Notes: a model not told the origin generated them from the sequence alone. A DNA stretch of 64,000 nucleotides from Mucilaginibacter arboris (GCF_009754915.1 NZ_WPIK01000014.1:62001-126000); one strand, 5' to 3'. Counted from the stretch's first letter, positions 34,071 to 43,301 are shown. Program-made: numbers and translations.

Positions 34071-34976
34071 TTATATTTTTGATTCTTGACCTGCTATATG
34101 AATGGGAATATCTGTTAGCGGTACACCACCTTTCACCCCAAAATCTAATGTTGTTGTTGGGAAAGGCAGCATGATGCTGTTTTTATCATATGCTTTTTTG
34201 AGCCTAATAATGGCTTCGCTTCCTACATTTAGATAAGTAGCTTGCTCGGGAGAATTTATCCAAAGCCTCAGCATAAAATTAATGGTACTTCCTCCAAATT
34301 CCTGATAAAACATTGTAATTTCGTCTTCCGCAGATAAATGTTCCATTCCTTTTAATGTTTCTAATGTTACCTGTTTTACTTGCTCCAGGTTTTCTCCGTA
34401 AGAAACACCAATAATTAAATCAAGCCTTCTTTTTCCTAATAAGGAGAAATTTTCTATCGGATTTTGAAACACATCTTTATTCGGAATGATAACCAGTTGG
34501 CCCTGGAAAGTACGCAGAATGGTATCACGAAGATTAATTTCTTCAACTTTTCCCATGTAATCTTTCACTTTCACGATGTGCCCAACACGTAATGGCCGCC
34601 GAAACGAAATAAATATCCCGGAAATAAAATTAGAGGCAATGTCCTGAAAAGCAAAAGCCAAAGCCAGGCCAATAATTCCGGCACCGGCTAAAATAGAAGT
34701 AACAGCAGTATCAAGCTTTAAAATGCTAAGAACCGTAAAAATGGTAACGGCAATAACAAAAATGTAAATAACAGCAGTAAAAAGGTTATTTAGCGCACTG
34801 TTATCAGAAACTTTTTGGATCAGGCTCGATGCTATTTTTTTGATCAATTTAGCAGCGTAAATACCAACAACCATTAATAATGCTGATACGAGGATGTTTG
34901 GCAACAAGCGCACAAAATTGTTAATCCAGGTAATGATTTTGTGCGATATGAGCTGATAGGCTTTATCTAAATCCAT
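34071..34976 (-). CDS. MscS-family mechanosensitive channel
   Basis: A 301-residue protein with three N-terminal membrane helices (about 20-40, 62-83, 88-110). The pore-lining third helix leads into the conserved GLALAFAFQDIASNFISGIF, followed by the beta domain RRPLRVGHIVKVKDYMGKVEEINLRDT. Length and layout equal E. coli MscS (286 residues). It releases solutes on hypo-osmotic shock. A type-B repeat is in its C-terminal part. It is the last of four same-strand genes, preceded by a broken lipoprotein gene. Confidence 0.88.
   Translation of the reverse strand: MDLDKAYQLISHKIITWINNFVRLLPNILVSALLMVVGIYAAKLIKKIASSLIQKVSDNSALNNLFTAVIYIFVIAVTIFTVLSILKLDTAVTSILAGAGIIGLALAFAFQDIASNFISGIFISFRRPLRVGHIVKVKDYMGKVEEINLRDTILRTFQGQLVIIPNKDVFQNPIENFSLLGKRRLDLIIGVSYGENLEQVKQVTLETLKGMEHLSAEDEITMFYQEFGGSTINFMLRLWINSPEQATYLNVGSEAIIRLKKAYDKNSIMLPFPTTTLDFGVKGGVPLTDIPIHIAGQESKI
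34174..34187 (-). repeat. Dispersed repeat type B
   Basis: Perfect ATGCTGTTTTTATC, followed by ATATGCTTTTTT. It encodes D-K-N-S-I in the MscS gene, a third reading frame for this word. Confidence 0.65.
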
Positions 34977-35013
34977 AAATGCAAAATTTTTTCCGAAAAA
35001 TATATCTGCACTA

Positions 35014-35450
35014 TCATCTTGAATTGGTAGTCAAAACCACTTGAGATCCGGGACTTTGGATGTTGGCATTGTTTTCTGCGGTAAGAAAAACCCTTTTGGT
35101 TCAAAAGATGTTACCGTATGAAAAGAAGCTTTTAAAGTGCTTGAAAAGAAGCCACTTGCGCTTTTTAACTGGCCGATATTTTTGGTTCCGTTATTTTTAG
35201 TTTCCATCCATACTACATAAAGTTCTTTTGATGGAGAAAGCCGGGAAGGTTCTGTAAGGTGCAATATATTAAGGTCAAGCTCGTAATTGCCATTGTCATC
35301 CCTGCCAATTTTTACAGAGCCTTGTGCTGCCGGGACTACGTTGGATGTTGCAAATTTTAGTTTGGTAGAGCAAGAACTGGCCGAAAATAAAAATAAAACA
35401 GCTAAAATAGTAAACGATAAGCGGGTTACGCGGTTGGAAAGGAAATTCAT
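35014..35450 (-). pseudogene. Lipoprotein gene with a 3' frameshift
   Basis: From ATG at 35450 the frame encodes a lipoprotein: basic N-terminus, hydrophobic segment and lipobox ending SASSC (Cys 27), then a soluble domain with ELYVVWMETKNNGTKNIGQL. The open frame stops at 35031 with an unnatural end (FFLPQKTMPTSK). Adding one base at the run of four T at 35094-35097 gives instead KRVFLTAENNANIQSPGSQ, then VVLTTNSR and TGA at 35014, for 145 residues, a far more protein-like end. I take this as a single-base deletion, real or from sequencing. The domain resembles a widespread Bacteroidota periplasmic family without a known role. Confidence 0.65.
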
Positions 35451-35574
35451 TTCTTAAAAAATTAAAGTTAACGGCTAAATAGTATGATTTGTAGTTAACA
35501 ATTTATCATTTATAATACCACACAAAAAACAATTTGTTTTTGGATAAGGAAAACGCTTGTTTTCAAAAAACGCA

Positions 35575-35651
35575 ATGCTTCTTTTATCGCTATAAAACTT
35601 CAGTTTAAATTAACATTAATGGCAAGTAATTTAGGCTGATAAAAGAAGCAT
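35575..35651. repeat. Inverted pair of type-A repeats
   Basis: A minus copy at 35575-35588 (then GCTATAAAA) and a plus copy at 35638-35651 (preceded by TTTAGGCT), separated by 49 bases. They lie in the 241-base gap between the DUF389 gene and the broken lipoprotein gene. Confidence 0.85.
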
Positions 35652-35691
35652 CTACATTTTCATCCGGAATAAATACAGAAAAGCTTTTCAA

Positions 35692-37041
35692 TTATTGCAC
35701 TACCAATTTTAGGTTATCAGATTGATACCGAGCCCTTAGCAACGATTGTAATTTGTGCGTTTTTTTCGGGCTAAACTTCGGTTTGAAACCGGCTATTGCC
35801 ATTTCTACCGTATCGGTAGCAGATTTGTTTATATGATGAATAATCATTTTGCCTACACCGAAGTTTTGTATGTTAGGATAAAGCACTTTCAATTCTTTTA
35901 AAACAGCAGAATCGGGCGAAAGGATTTTTTCGGACGCAGGCGGAACAGCCACTTTTTTATTTATTTGGTGCGTTGTATCTCCATTGGCTTCTTTAGCATA
36001 AACTTCCTGCAAAATGCTGGTTTTAATCTGGTTCAGGTCTATCTGTTTTCTGGCATTTAATCCTTGGACGATGCTTAGCTTTGTATCTTTTAAATTGTAT
36101 TTTGTTAGATCCTTGTTTAAGGAAGCTATTTTATTTTTTGAAAGTTGTTCCCCAAATAATAAAACATTAATTGATTTATCAGGATTATTATATACAAAAG
36201 ATTTGGTTACCACTTGCGTATTTGGAAACACAAATTGTTCTTCAATAAATTTTTGCGCATTGCTTTCAAAAATGTTTTTGTTGACAATTTTGTAGGCCAA
36301 AAAAATACTCGGTAAAAAAGTGATTATTACAATAATAATCATGTAATAAGTTACGCGTTTTTCAACTTTTATATCTTCAAACTGCTTTTTGGTAATCTTT
36401 AAATACCTCGATATTAGGTAAGTTGCAATTGCAATAAATACACTGTTAATAAAATAAAGATACAAAGCGCCCAAAACATAATACCAGTTACCAATAGCCA
36501 GGCCATAACCAGCGGTACACAAAGGCGGAATCAAAGCAGTTGCAATAGCTACGCCAGGGATTACGTTTGTTTTTTCTTTGCGGGAAGCAGCAACCATGCC
36601 AGCCAAACCGCCAAACAAGGCGATAAAAACATCCCATACGGAAGGCGATGTCCTGGCAAGCAATTCAGATTGTGCTTCATGTAGCGGCGTAATGCTGAAA
36701 TAAATAGCAGAAGTAATAATGCCTATTAAAGTAGCTAACAGGAGGCTTCTGGCCCCTTTTTTTACCAGTTCCAAATCATTTATGCCGATGCCCAAACCAA
36801 CACCCATAATTGGCCCCATAATAGGCGAAATAAGCATTGCACCGATAATAACGGCAGTGGAGTTTACATTTAAGCCGATGGAAGCAATAAAAATCGCAAA
36901 AATTAAAGTCCAAAGATTAACACCTTTAAATTCGATATTTTTACGGATGGAATCAATAATTACAGATTCATCAGCTTGATCATCTTTGAGGTTAAAATGA
37001 TCGGCTAAAAATTCTTTTATGGATTGTAACACTTTATTCAT
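35692..37041 (-). CDS. DUF389 (TIGR00341-type) membrane protein
   Basis: A 449-residue membrane protein. A short cytoplasmic N-terminus is followed by about six helices carrying the DUF389 signature FIASIGLNVNSTAVIIGAMLISPIMGPIMG, with GVAIATALIPPLCTAGYGLA later. A soluble C-terminal domain of about 200 residues follows. Role unknown. The ATG at 37041 is preferred; the frame extends to a TTG at 37086. Its start overlaps the end of the CPA1 antiporter gene by 8 bases, so the two are translationally coupled, which suggests a shared role in ion or envelope homeostasis. Confidence 0.85.
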   Translation of the reverse strand: MNKVLQSIKEFLADHFNLKDDQADESVIIDSIRKNIEFKGVNLWTLIFAIFIASIGLNVNSTAVIIGAMLISPIMGPIMGVGLGIGINDLELVKKGARSLLLATLIGIITSAIYFSITPLHEAQSELLARTSPSVWDVFIALFGGLAGMVAASRKEKTNVIPGVAIATALIPPLCTAGYGLAIGNWYYVLGALYLYFINSVFIAIATYLISRYLKITKKQFEDIKVEKRVTYYMIIIVIITFLPSIFLAYKIVNKNIFESNAQKFIEEQFVFPNTQVVTKSFVYNNPDKSINVLLFGEQLSKNKIASLNKDLTKYNLKDTKLSIVQGLNARKQIDLNQIKTSILQEVYAKEANGDTTHQINKKVAVPPASEKILSPDSAVLKELKVLYPNIQNFGVGKMIIHHINKSATDTVEMAIAGFKPKFSPKKTHKLQSLLRARYQSDNLKLVVQ

Positions 37042-38290
37042 CGGCTGGTAAATTAGTAGTTTGAAGCTTTTTTGCGAGCGGGCCAATGGTTAACCCTTGT
37101 ACCAAAATAGAAAACAATACAATGATATAAGTAATCAGCACAAAACCGTCACGATACATCTTTGTACCTAAAGATAAGGCTAAGGCTACCGATAATCCAC
37201 CGCGTAAACCTCCCCAGGTCAACATCAGCACTGTGTGTTTTTCAAAAATGATTTTACGCCGAAGTAGCCTTACCGGAATATAAACAGAAATCAACCGGGC
37301 CAGTAACACAATTAAAATACAGATTAAACCGATGATGCAGAGTGTAAGATTAATTTTGATCACCAGCATTTCCAAACCAATCAGTAAAAACAGTACAGCG
37401 TTAAGGATTTCATCAATTAGTTCCCAAAATTTTCCTAAATAATCACGGCTTGTATCCGACAAAACCTCATCTTTTACTTTGTTCCCGGTAATTATCCCGG
37501 CTACAACCATCGCCAGCGGACCAGAAACATGTAGATGGCCAGCTACAAAATAACCACCCATACAAATAGCGAGTGTAATCAGCACTTCTACCTTATAATC
37601 ATTAATAGAGCGCAGCGCGTAATAACCCAAATAGCCCAATATCGCTCCAAAAAGCATTCCGCCGGCAGCTTCCTGTAAAAACAATTTTCCGACAGAAATA
37701 ACGGATATATCAGCCGTGCCGGAATGTGCTACATCAACCAGCGTCATAAAAATTACCACCGCTACACCGTCATTAAATAAAGATTCGCCGGAGATTTTCA
37801 GTTCCAGTGTAGAAGGAATTTTGGCTTCCTTTAAAATTGCTAAAACCGCAATCGGATCTGTTGGCGAAATTAATGCGCCAAAAATCAAACAGTAGATAAA
37901 AGGAACAACCAGATGAAACAAACCAAACAGAAGCCAGACCAAGCCGCCCACCAGCGAAGTAGAAATCAGGATACCTAATGTGGAAAGTACCAAAACGTGC
38001 AAACGTTCCTTTTTTAATTTCCGCGCATTTATATGTACGGCACCTGCAAAAAGCAGGAAGCTGAGCATAAAGTTCATCAGCACATCCTGAAAATCGATGG
38101 CAGAAACTAATTCTACAGCTTTTTGATGAAAAACAAAGCCCAAATTTCCAAGTGCGACCAGCACGATAGAACTGATCAGCGATAGGATCATAATTCCAAT
38201 AGTTGGCGGCCATTTAATTATACGATGGTTGATGTAAGCAAAAATTGCTGTCAGGATGATGGTGATACTTAATATACTGCTTGTACTCAT
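37034..38290 (-). CDS. CPA1-family Na+/H+ antiporter
   Basis: A membrane protein of about 418 residues with 11-12 helices. CPA1 motifs: SPTDPIAVLAILKEAKIPS, GESLFNDGVAVVIFMTL (the ND pair in the ion-binding helix) and the late TWGGLRGGLSVALALSL. It exchanges Na+ or K+ for protons across the inner membrane. The ATG at 38290 begins the first helix; the frame continues upstream to 38353, but that part is hydrophilic. The DUF389 gene overlaps its end by 8 bases. Confidence 0.88.
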   Translation of the reverse strand: MSTSSILSITIILTAIFAYINHRIIKWPPTIGIMILSLISSIVLVALGNLGFVFHQKAVELVSAIDFQDVLMNFMLSFLLFAGAVHINARKLKKERLHVLVLSTLGILISTSLVGGLVWLLFGLFHLVVPFIYCLIFGALISPTDPIAVLAILKEAKIPSTLELKISGESLFNDGVAVVIFMTLVDVAHSGTADISVISVGKLFLQEAAGGMLFGAILGYLGYYALRSINDYKVEVLITLAICMGGYFVAGHLHVSGPLAMVVAGIITGNKVKDEVLSDTSRDYLGKFWELIDEILNAVLFLLIGLEMLVIKINLTLCIIGLICILIVLLARLISVYIPVRLLRRKIIFEKHTVLMLTWGGLRGGLSVALALSLGTKMYRDGFVLITYIIVLFSILVQGLTIGPLAKKLQTTNLPADE

Positions 38291-38367
38291 ACGTTGGATC
38301 GAAACGTATGCAAGGTACTTACTTTGGCGGGATTCATTCCTTTGCTGAATCAAATTTTAAAAGCAGG

Positions 38368-38381
38368 ATGCTTCTTTTACA
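38368..38381 (-). repeat. Dispersed repeat type A, one mismatch
   Basis: Plus strand ATGCTTCTTTTACA, followed by TATACTTTTT, in the gap 38291-38691. Confidence 0.7.
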
Positions 38382-38441
38382 TATACTTTTTCATTATGCA
38401 TTGTGATTTGTCAAAAATCAATATTTATGATAATCTGAAGG

Positions 38442-38574
38442 GAATCCATCAAACACTCCCTCGCAAACTTAAAAGCAGCATGACTTTCTTAGATGTTCTA
38501 CCGATGGCAAAAAATGTACGATGCGGGAACTTATGAGTATGAATTTGTTAAATGTGGAGCAGAAGAAAGCATGA
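38442..38574 (+). pseudogene. Decayed second copy of the SPFH gene 3' end
   Basis: Translated with two frame changes, this stretch reads E-S-I-K, then F-L-D, S-T-D-G, and then cleanly MRELMSMNLLNVEQKKA and TGA. This matches the C-terminus of the SPFH protein encoded at 33064 (EAIK, FLDGSTD, MQELMSMNLLNMDQKKA). One base is missing between 38442 and the F-L-D codons and another after GATG at 38492-38495. The stop codon, and the type-A repeat that overlaps it, are at the same relative place as in the intact gene. Upstream similarity fades near 38420. It is a gene remnant from an old duplication; the open frame 38294-38536 that covers part of it is not a gene. Confidence 0.8.
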
Positions 38575-38587
38575 TGCTTCTTTTATC
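38574..38587 (-). repeat. Dispersed repeat type A at the SPFH remnant stop
   Basis: Perfect copy beginning on the last base of the remnant's TGA, as at 33999 for the intact gene. Confidence 0.85.
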
Positions 38588-38643
38588 GGATGTTTTAAGT
38601 GAAATATAGATTTGCAGTAGAACAAAATCAAATACATAAAAAA

Positions 38644-38681
38644 TGGCTGCCGAATTTTCGGCAGCCATGCTTCTTTTATCA
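38644..38681. terminator. Terminator hairpin joined to a type-A repeat
   Basis: ATGGCTGCCGAA and TTCGGCAGCCAT form a perfect 12-bp stem (38644-38669) with a 2-base spacer. The right arm runs directly into a perfect minus-oriented type-A core (38668-38681), then ACCTAAAAAT. It lies just past the stop codon of the minus-strand M13 peptidase gene. Confidence 0.65.
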
Positions 38682-38691
38682 CCTAAAAATC

Positions 38692-40716
38692 TTACCAAAC
38701 CTTAACCCGTAAACTATCCGGTCGGTACATTTTGTCTCCTGGCTTCACATTAAAAGCTTTATAAAAAGCAGGCATGTTAGAAAGCGGGCCGTTGGTTCGA
38801 TACATTTCCGGCGAGTGTGGATCTGTCGTTATTCTGGTACGCATCATTTCATCCCGGTCTTTAAGTCTCCAAACTTGTGCAAAAGCTAAAAAGAAACGTT
38901 GATCTGGTGTTAAACCATCAATTTTAACCGTGTCTTGTCCTTGTTTCGTTCTTTTAAATGCCTGATAAGCAATGGCTAAACCGCCAATATCAGCCAAATT
39001 TTCTCCTTGTGTTAATTGTCCGTTTACATGCAAGTTATTCAGTACAGTGTAACCATTGTATTCGTTGATCATCACCTGTACTTTTTTGCTAAATTTCGCA
39101 GCATCTTCTTTCGTCCACCAGTCCTTTAGGTTGCCAACATTATCGTATTGCCTTCCCTGATCGTCGAAACCGTGTGTCATTTCGTGCCCAATGACGGCAC
39201 CAATTGAACCATAATTTACGGCATCATCAGCATCAGGAAAGAAAAAAGGAGGTTGTAAAATTCCTGCCGGAAACACAATTTCGTTAAAACCAGGATTATA
39301 ATAAGCATTTACTGTTGGCGGCGTCATTCCCCAGATTGTACGGTCGACGGGTTTGCCTAATTTATCAATTGCTTCCTTGTACGCATGTTTTTCGGTACTA
39401 ACTGCACTGGCAAAAAAATTATTACGGTCGATGGTTACATCATCATACTTTTTCCAGTGGTCTGGATAACCGATTTTTTTGGTGAAAGCAGTAAGTTTAG
39501 CCAAAGCCTTTTCTTTAGTTGCCGGGCTCATCCAATCTAATTTTTCAATCCGAGAGCGATATACCGTTTGCAAGTTATTCACCAGTTCCTGCATCCGTTC
39601 CTTGTCTTTCGGTTTAAAATAATCTTTCACGAAAAGTTGCCCTAATAACTCTCCTAAACCGTTGTCCACTTGTCGGGAAACAATTTTCCAGCGAGGCTGC
39701 TGCTTTTTGCTTCCGCTTAATACTTTTCCATAAAAATCAAAACGTGCATCGCGAAAAGGAGAGCTTAAATAACGGCCATAATGATCTGCAATAGCAAACC
39801 GGATTTTCTCTTTCCAAACATCCAACGGTTGCGATTTAATCAGTTTATCCAAAGCCTGATAATATCCGGGCTGGCTCATTAAAACAGTATCTGTTTTAAG
39901 CTCCATATTGTTCAAAATAGTCGGCCAGCCCAAATCAGGCATCATCATTTGCAATTGCTTAACCGTGTACTTGTTGTAATTTTTGTTAGGATCGCGAAGT
40001 TCAACAGGAGAGCGGTGTGCTTTTGCAATCGTTGTTTCCAGTTCCAAAATCTGGCCAGCTTGTTTCTGTGCTGAAGCCGGATCGGAACCGGTGAGCTGCA
40101 GCATCTTTTGAATGTAGCTTACATAAGCTTCACGGATTTTTTTGGAAGCCGAATCCGTACGGAAGTAATAATCTTTTTCGGGCAAGCCGGTTCCGCTCTG
40201 GTAAAAATTAGGCATGTTTTTACTACTGTTTTTATCATCGGGGTAAACGCCCATATCAAATAAATAACCTGCGCCGTTTCGGTAATCTGTGGTAACAAAA
40301 TCAATTAATTGTTTATAATCTTTTACAGCATTTAGCTTTGCCAGCATCGGCTGTATTGGTGCAGCACCGGCTTTTTCTATTGCAACGGTGTCCATTCCCG
40401 AGGCATATAAATCGCCTACTTTTTGTTCGAGCGAACCTTTTTCATGTTCTTTAGAAGATACATTTTCCAATAGTTTTTTTAATTTCTGTTGATTTTCATC
40501 GCCCAAAGTATAAAAAGAACCCCAGCCAGATTCTGATGCCGGAATAACCGTTTTTTTAAACCAAGTTCCGTTTGCATACATAAAAAAATTGTCCTGCGGC
40601 CGCACGCTGGTGTCACGTGCACTTGGATCGAGAAAAGATTGCTGATCTTGTTCTTTTTGTTTGCAGGAAGCGAAGAAAGCAAGGACTGCAATGCAGAGAA
40701 TTCCGGTTTTGTTCAT
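38692..40716 (-). CDS. M13-family metallopeptidase (PepO/neprilysin-like) lipoprotein
   Basis: A 674-residue zinc peptidase with a lipoprotein signal (lipobox FFASC, Cys about 18). The zinc motif is HEMTH at His 511-Glu 512-His 515, in VIGHEMTHGFDDQGRQYD. The third ligand Glu is in ENLADIGGLAIAY, and NAYYNPGFNEIVFPAGILQ forms the substrate edge. It degrades oligopeptides in the periplasm or at the cell surface. Length is normal for M13. A type-B repeat lies in its N-terminal half. Confidence 0.92.
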   Translation of the reverse strand: MNKTGILCIAVLAFFASCKQKEQDQQSFLDPSARDTSVRPQDNFFMYANGTWFKKTVIPASESGWGSFYTLGDENQQKLKKLLENVSSKEHEKGSLEQKVGDLYASGMDTVAIEKAGAAPIQPMLAKLNAVKDYKQLIDFVTTDYRNGAGYLFDMGVYPDDKNSSKNMPNFYQSGTGLPEKDYYFRTDSASKKIREAYVSYIQKMLQLTGSDPASAQKQAGQILELETTIAKAHRSPVELRDPNKNYNKYTVKQLQMMMPDLGWPTILNNMELKTDTVLMSQPGYYQALDKLIKSQPLDVWKEKIRFAIADHYGRYLSSPFRDARFDFYGKVLSGSKKQQPRWKIVSRQVDNGLGELLGQLFVKDYFKPKDKERMQELVNNLQTVYRSRIEKLDWMSPATKEKALAKLTAFTKKIGYPDHWKKYDDVTIDRNNFFASAVSTEKHAYKEAIDKLGKPVDRTIWGMTPPTVNAYYNPGFNEIVFPAGILQPPFFFPDADDAVNYGSIGAVIGHEMTHGFDDQGRQYDNVGNLKDWWTKEDAAKFSKKVQVMINEYNGYTVLNNLHVNGQLTQGENLADIGGLAIAYQAFKRTKQGQDTVKIDGLTPDQRFFLAFAQVWRLKDRDEMMRTRITTDPHSPEMYRTNGPLSNMPAFYKAFNVKPGDKMYRPDSLRVKVW
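40223..40236 (-). repeat. Dispersed repeat type B, one mismatch
   Basis: Plus strand CTACTGTTTTTATC in the M13 gene (D-K-N-S-S), followed by a GC-rich spacer and GTAAA. Confidence 0.5.
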
Positions 40717-40792
40717 GCTAAGATTTTTGAACTAATATCAGCAATTATTACCTGAAAAACGAGAAAATTAATAGTTGCGGTACAAAAGCACG

Positions 40793-40806
40793 ATGCTTCT
40801 TTTACC
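40793..40806 (-). repeat. Dispersed repeat type A at the helicase stop codon
   Basis: Perfect copy (plus strand ATGCTTCTTTTACC) that shares one base with the TAG stop, followed by TACCCTTTTT. Confidence 0.85.
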
Positions 40807-43289
40807 TACCCTTTTTCATACATAACCGTCATCTTCGCCACGCGTTCTTCCAAAGATTCCATTGTCATTTTCTCGCGTAAACGGTCAACCAAAATCGGGA
40901 AAGCAAAAGGCGTTGGCCGTTTGATTTTTTTGATGATGATTTCCTGTGTAGAGATTCTTTGCAGTGCTGCCCTCAACCTAAATTCTTCTAACTGATAAGC
41001 CAAAGCTTCATTATAAGCTTGCTGCAACAGTAAATTATCGGGTTCATACTCGCTAAAAACATCAAACAAAAGCGAAGTGGAAGCCTGCAAATGTTTATTT
41101 TTAATCGGCTGGCCAGGATAACCGGTAAAAACCAAACCACCAATATGCGCAATATCACGGAAACGGCGTTTGGCCATTTCGGTAGCATTTAAACTTTTTT
41201 GAATGTCATCCAATAAGTTTTTTTGAGAAAACAGATCGGCATCCAATGCTTCTTTTATCGGTATAAAATCATCGGTCAGCAATTCAAAACCATAATCATT
41301 CATGGCGATGGAAAAGGTTGCACTTTTAATTAAAGCCAGCCGATAGGCGAGAAGCGAAGCCATCCCTTCATGCACCTGCCGGCCTTCAAAAGGATAAAAA
41401 AACAAATGGTGGCCTTCTCTGGATTCCAGTTCTTCAATCAAAAACTGGTGGCTTTGCGGCAAAAGTGAATCTTTGGCTTGCAGATCAAATAAAGGTTTTA
41501 GGGCTTTAATTTCTACATCTTTTTCTACGCCGTGCGCTACTTCATCCAGCTTTTTGCGGATCATCATCGAATATTGGGTCGAAAGCTGCATCCGCGCACC
41601 CATCCAGCTTGGGATAATTCCTTTTTGTACAGCAGATTTTTTAACGAAAGCCGTCATGTCTTTCACCTTAATCAGCTCCAGGCTTCTGCCTGCAAACCAG
41701 AAGTTATCGCCGGGCTTTATTTTGGAGATAAAGTTTTCTTCAATCGTACCTAAACTTCCTCCGCTTAACCATTTTACACGTAAACTCACTTCGCTCGTGA
41801 TCGTTCCCATGCTCATCCGATGACGCATGGCCACGCGCCGGTTGTTTACTTTGTACAAGCCGTTTTCCAGTTCGACTTTTAAAAATTCATCGTACTGCGA
41901 AAGCGTTTTTCCTCCGTAAACAATAAAATCTAACAAACTTCCAAATTCTTCCCTGCTTAAATCTGCATAAGCGTATGCTGTTTTTACCTGCCTAAAAACT
42001 TCATCGGCATGGAAACCATCAGAAACAGCAAGCGTAACTAAATATTGCATCAGCACATCGAAAGCCAATAAAACCGGGTCACGGCTCTCGTAAATTCCCG
42101 CCAGCATGGCTTCTTTTAAAGCCGCACTTTCCATCAACTCAAGTGAATGCGTTGGAACGAAATAAGCTTTAGAAACAGCGCCGGGATGATGGCCGCTTCG
42201 TCCGGCGCGTTGCATAAAACGGGCTACACCTTTTGGGCTGCCAATTTGAATAACGGTATCAACGGGACGAAAATCAACACCTAAATCCAAACTCGAAGTA
42301 CAAACAACCAGCTTCAGCATTTCATCGTGCAAGGCCTGTTCTACCCATTTCCGCAGATCGTTATCAAGTGAACCATGATGCATTGCCATAATTCCTGCGT
42401 ATTCCGGATACTTATCTAAAATAGCATGATACCAGATTTCTGCATGTGCGCGGGTGTTGCAAAACAGCAAAGTCGTATTGCTTTTTTCAACAATTTCAAT
42501 TACCTGAGGCAGCAGTTTTACGCCAAGATGTCCGCTCCAGGAATATTTTTCTATTTGAGGCGGAATGACAGATTCAATTGAAATCTTTTTCTCAATATCA
42601 GAACGAATAAGACGAACGTTTTCCTTCGGGAAATCTACTCCAAGCAAAACTTCTGCTGCTTGTTCCAAGTTACCGATAGTTGCAGAGATTCCCCAGATTT
42701 TAAGTCGATTATTTTCGGTTTCCAAAACTGGCAACTGTTTCAAACCTTTTAATCTTGATAATCCCAATTCTACCTGAACGCCTCTTTTAGTGCCTAACAA
42801 TTCGTGCCATTCATCCACCACAACTACTTGTAAATGTTGCAGTGTTTTGGGATATTCTTTTTGCGCCAGCATTAAATGCAAACTTTCTGGCGTGGTTAGT
42901 AAAACTTCAGGCAGTTTTTTACGCAATGCATTTCGTTCTGCTGTTGATGTATCTCCAGTCCGTGTGCCAATTGTCCAGGGCAAACCTAAATCATCACAAA
43001 CCGCTTGCATCGCTTTTCGAATGTCATTAGTTAATGCTCTAAGCGGTGTAATCCACAACAATAAAAGTCCGTTGTTTTTTTGGGTTTGATAATCTTTTGC
43101 ATTGGCGTTGATGTAATCAGCCAAAAAAGGAAGAAATAAAGCAAAAGTTTTACCGCTGCCTGTTGGTGCGTTTAGCAAACCGGAATGGCCAGCCAGATAA
43201 GCCGCTTCCATTTCCTGCTGAAATTGAAACTGCTTCCATTTTTTTGTTTTGTACCATGCGCGGATTACCTGCTGCCCTTTTGTTAACAT
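40806..43289 (-). CDS. Ligase-associated DEXH-box helicase (Lhr-like)
   Basis: An 827-residue superfamily 2 helicase. Motif I is APTGSGKT near 41-48, motif Ia TPLRALTNDI, motif II DEWHELLGTKRGVQ, motif III SATIGN and motif VI QRAGRSGHHPG. A winged-helix and Lhr-type C-terminal region follow, with HRMSMGTITSEVSLRVKW. This is the architecture of the helicase of the ligase-associated DNA damage response, usually encoded next to an ATP-dependent DNA ligase, a nuclease and a phosphoesterase. None of those partners is in the window. A TAACTTTG element on the minus strand (43302-43309) lies about 13 bases before the ATG. Confidence 0.88.
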   Translation of the reverse strand: MLTKGQQVIRAWYKTKKWKQFQFQQEMEAAYLAGHSGLLNAPTGSGKTFALFLPFLADYINANAKDYQTQKNNGLLLLWITPLRALTNDIRKAMQAVCDDLGLPWTIGTRTGDTSTAERNALRKKLPEVLLTTPESLHLMLAQKEYPKTLQHLQVVVVDEWHELLGTKRGVQVELGLSRLKGLKQLPVLETENNRLKIWGISATIGNLEQAAEVLLGVDFPKENVRLIRSDIEKKISIESVIPPQIEKYSWSGHLGVKLLPQVIEIVEKSNTTLLFCNTRAHAEIWYHAILDKYPEYAGIMAMHHGSLDNDLRKWVEQALHDEMLKLVVCTSSLDLGVDFRPVDTVIQIGSPKGVARFMQRAGRSGHHPGAVSKAYFVPTHSLELMESAALKEAMLAGIYESRDPVLLAFDVLMQYLVTLAVSDGFHADEVFRQVKTAYAYADLSREEFGSLLDFIVYGGKTLSQYDEFLKVELENGLYKVNNRRVAMRHRMSMGTITSEVSLRVKWLSGGSLGTIEENFISKIKPGDNFWFAGRSLELIKVKDMTAFVKKSAVQKGIIPSWMGARMQLSTQYSMMIRKKLDEVAHGVEKDVEIKALKPLFDLQAKDSLLPQSHQFLIEELESREGHHLFFYPFEGRQVHEGMASLLAYRLALIKSATFSIAMNDYGFELLTDDFIPIKEALDADLFSQKNLLDDIQKSLNATEMAKRRFRDIAHIGGLVFTGYPGQPIKNKHLQASTSLLFDVFSEYEPDNLLLQQAYNEALAYQLEEFRLRAALQRISTQEIIIKKIKRPTPFAFPILVDRLREKMTMESLEERVAKMTVMYEKG
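41245..41258 (-). repeat. Dispersed repeat type A inside the helicase gene
   Basis: Perfect ATGCTTCTTTTATC, followed by GGTATAAAAT. It is read as P-I-K-E-A in the helicase. Confidence 0.8.
41975..41988 (-). repeat. Dispersed repeat type B
   Basis: Perfect ATGCTGTTTTTACC, followed by TGCCTAAAAA; V-K-T-A in the helicase. Confidence 0.65.
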
Positions 43290-43301
43290 CTAAATAGTTA
43301 A

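Noticed and set aside
38294-38536. 80-codon plus-strand open frame
   Set aside because: It merges promoter DNA, a repeat copy and a frameshifted piece of the SPFH remnant; no protein-like pattern over its length.
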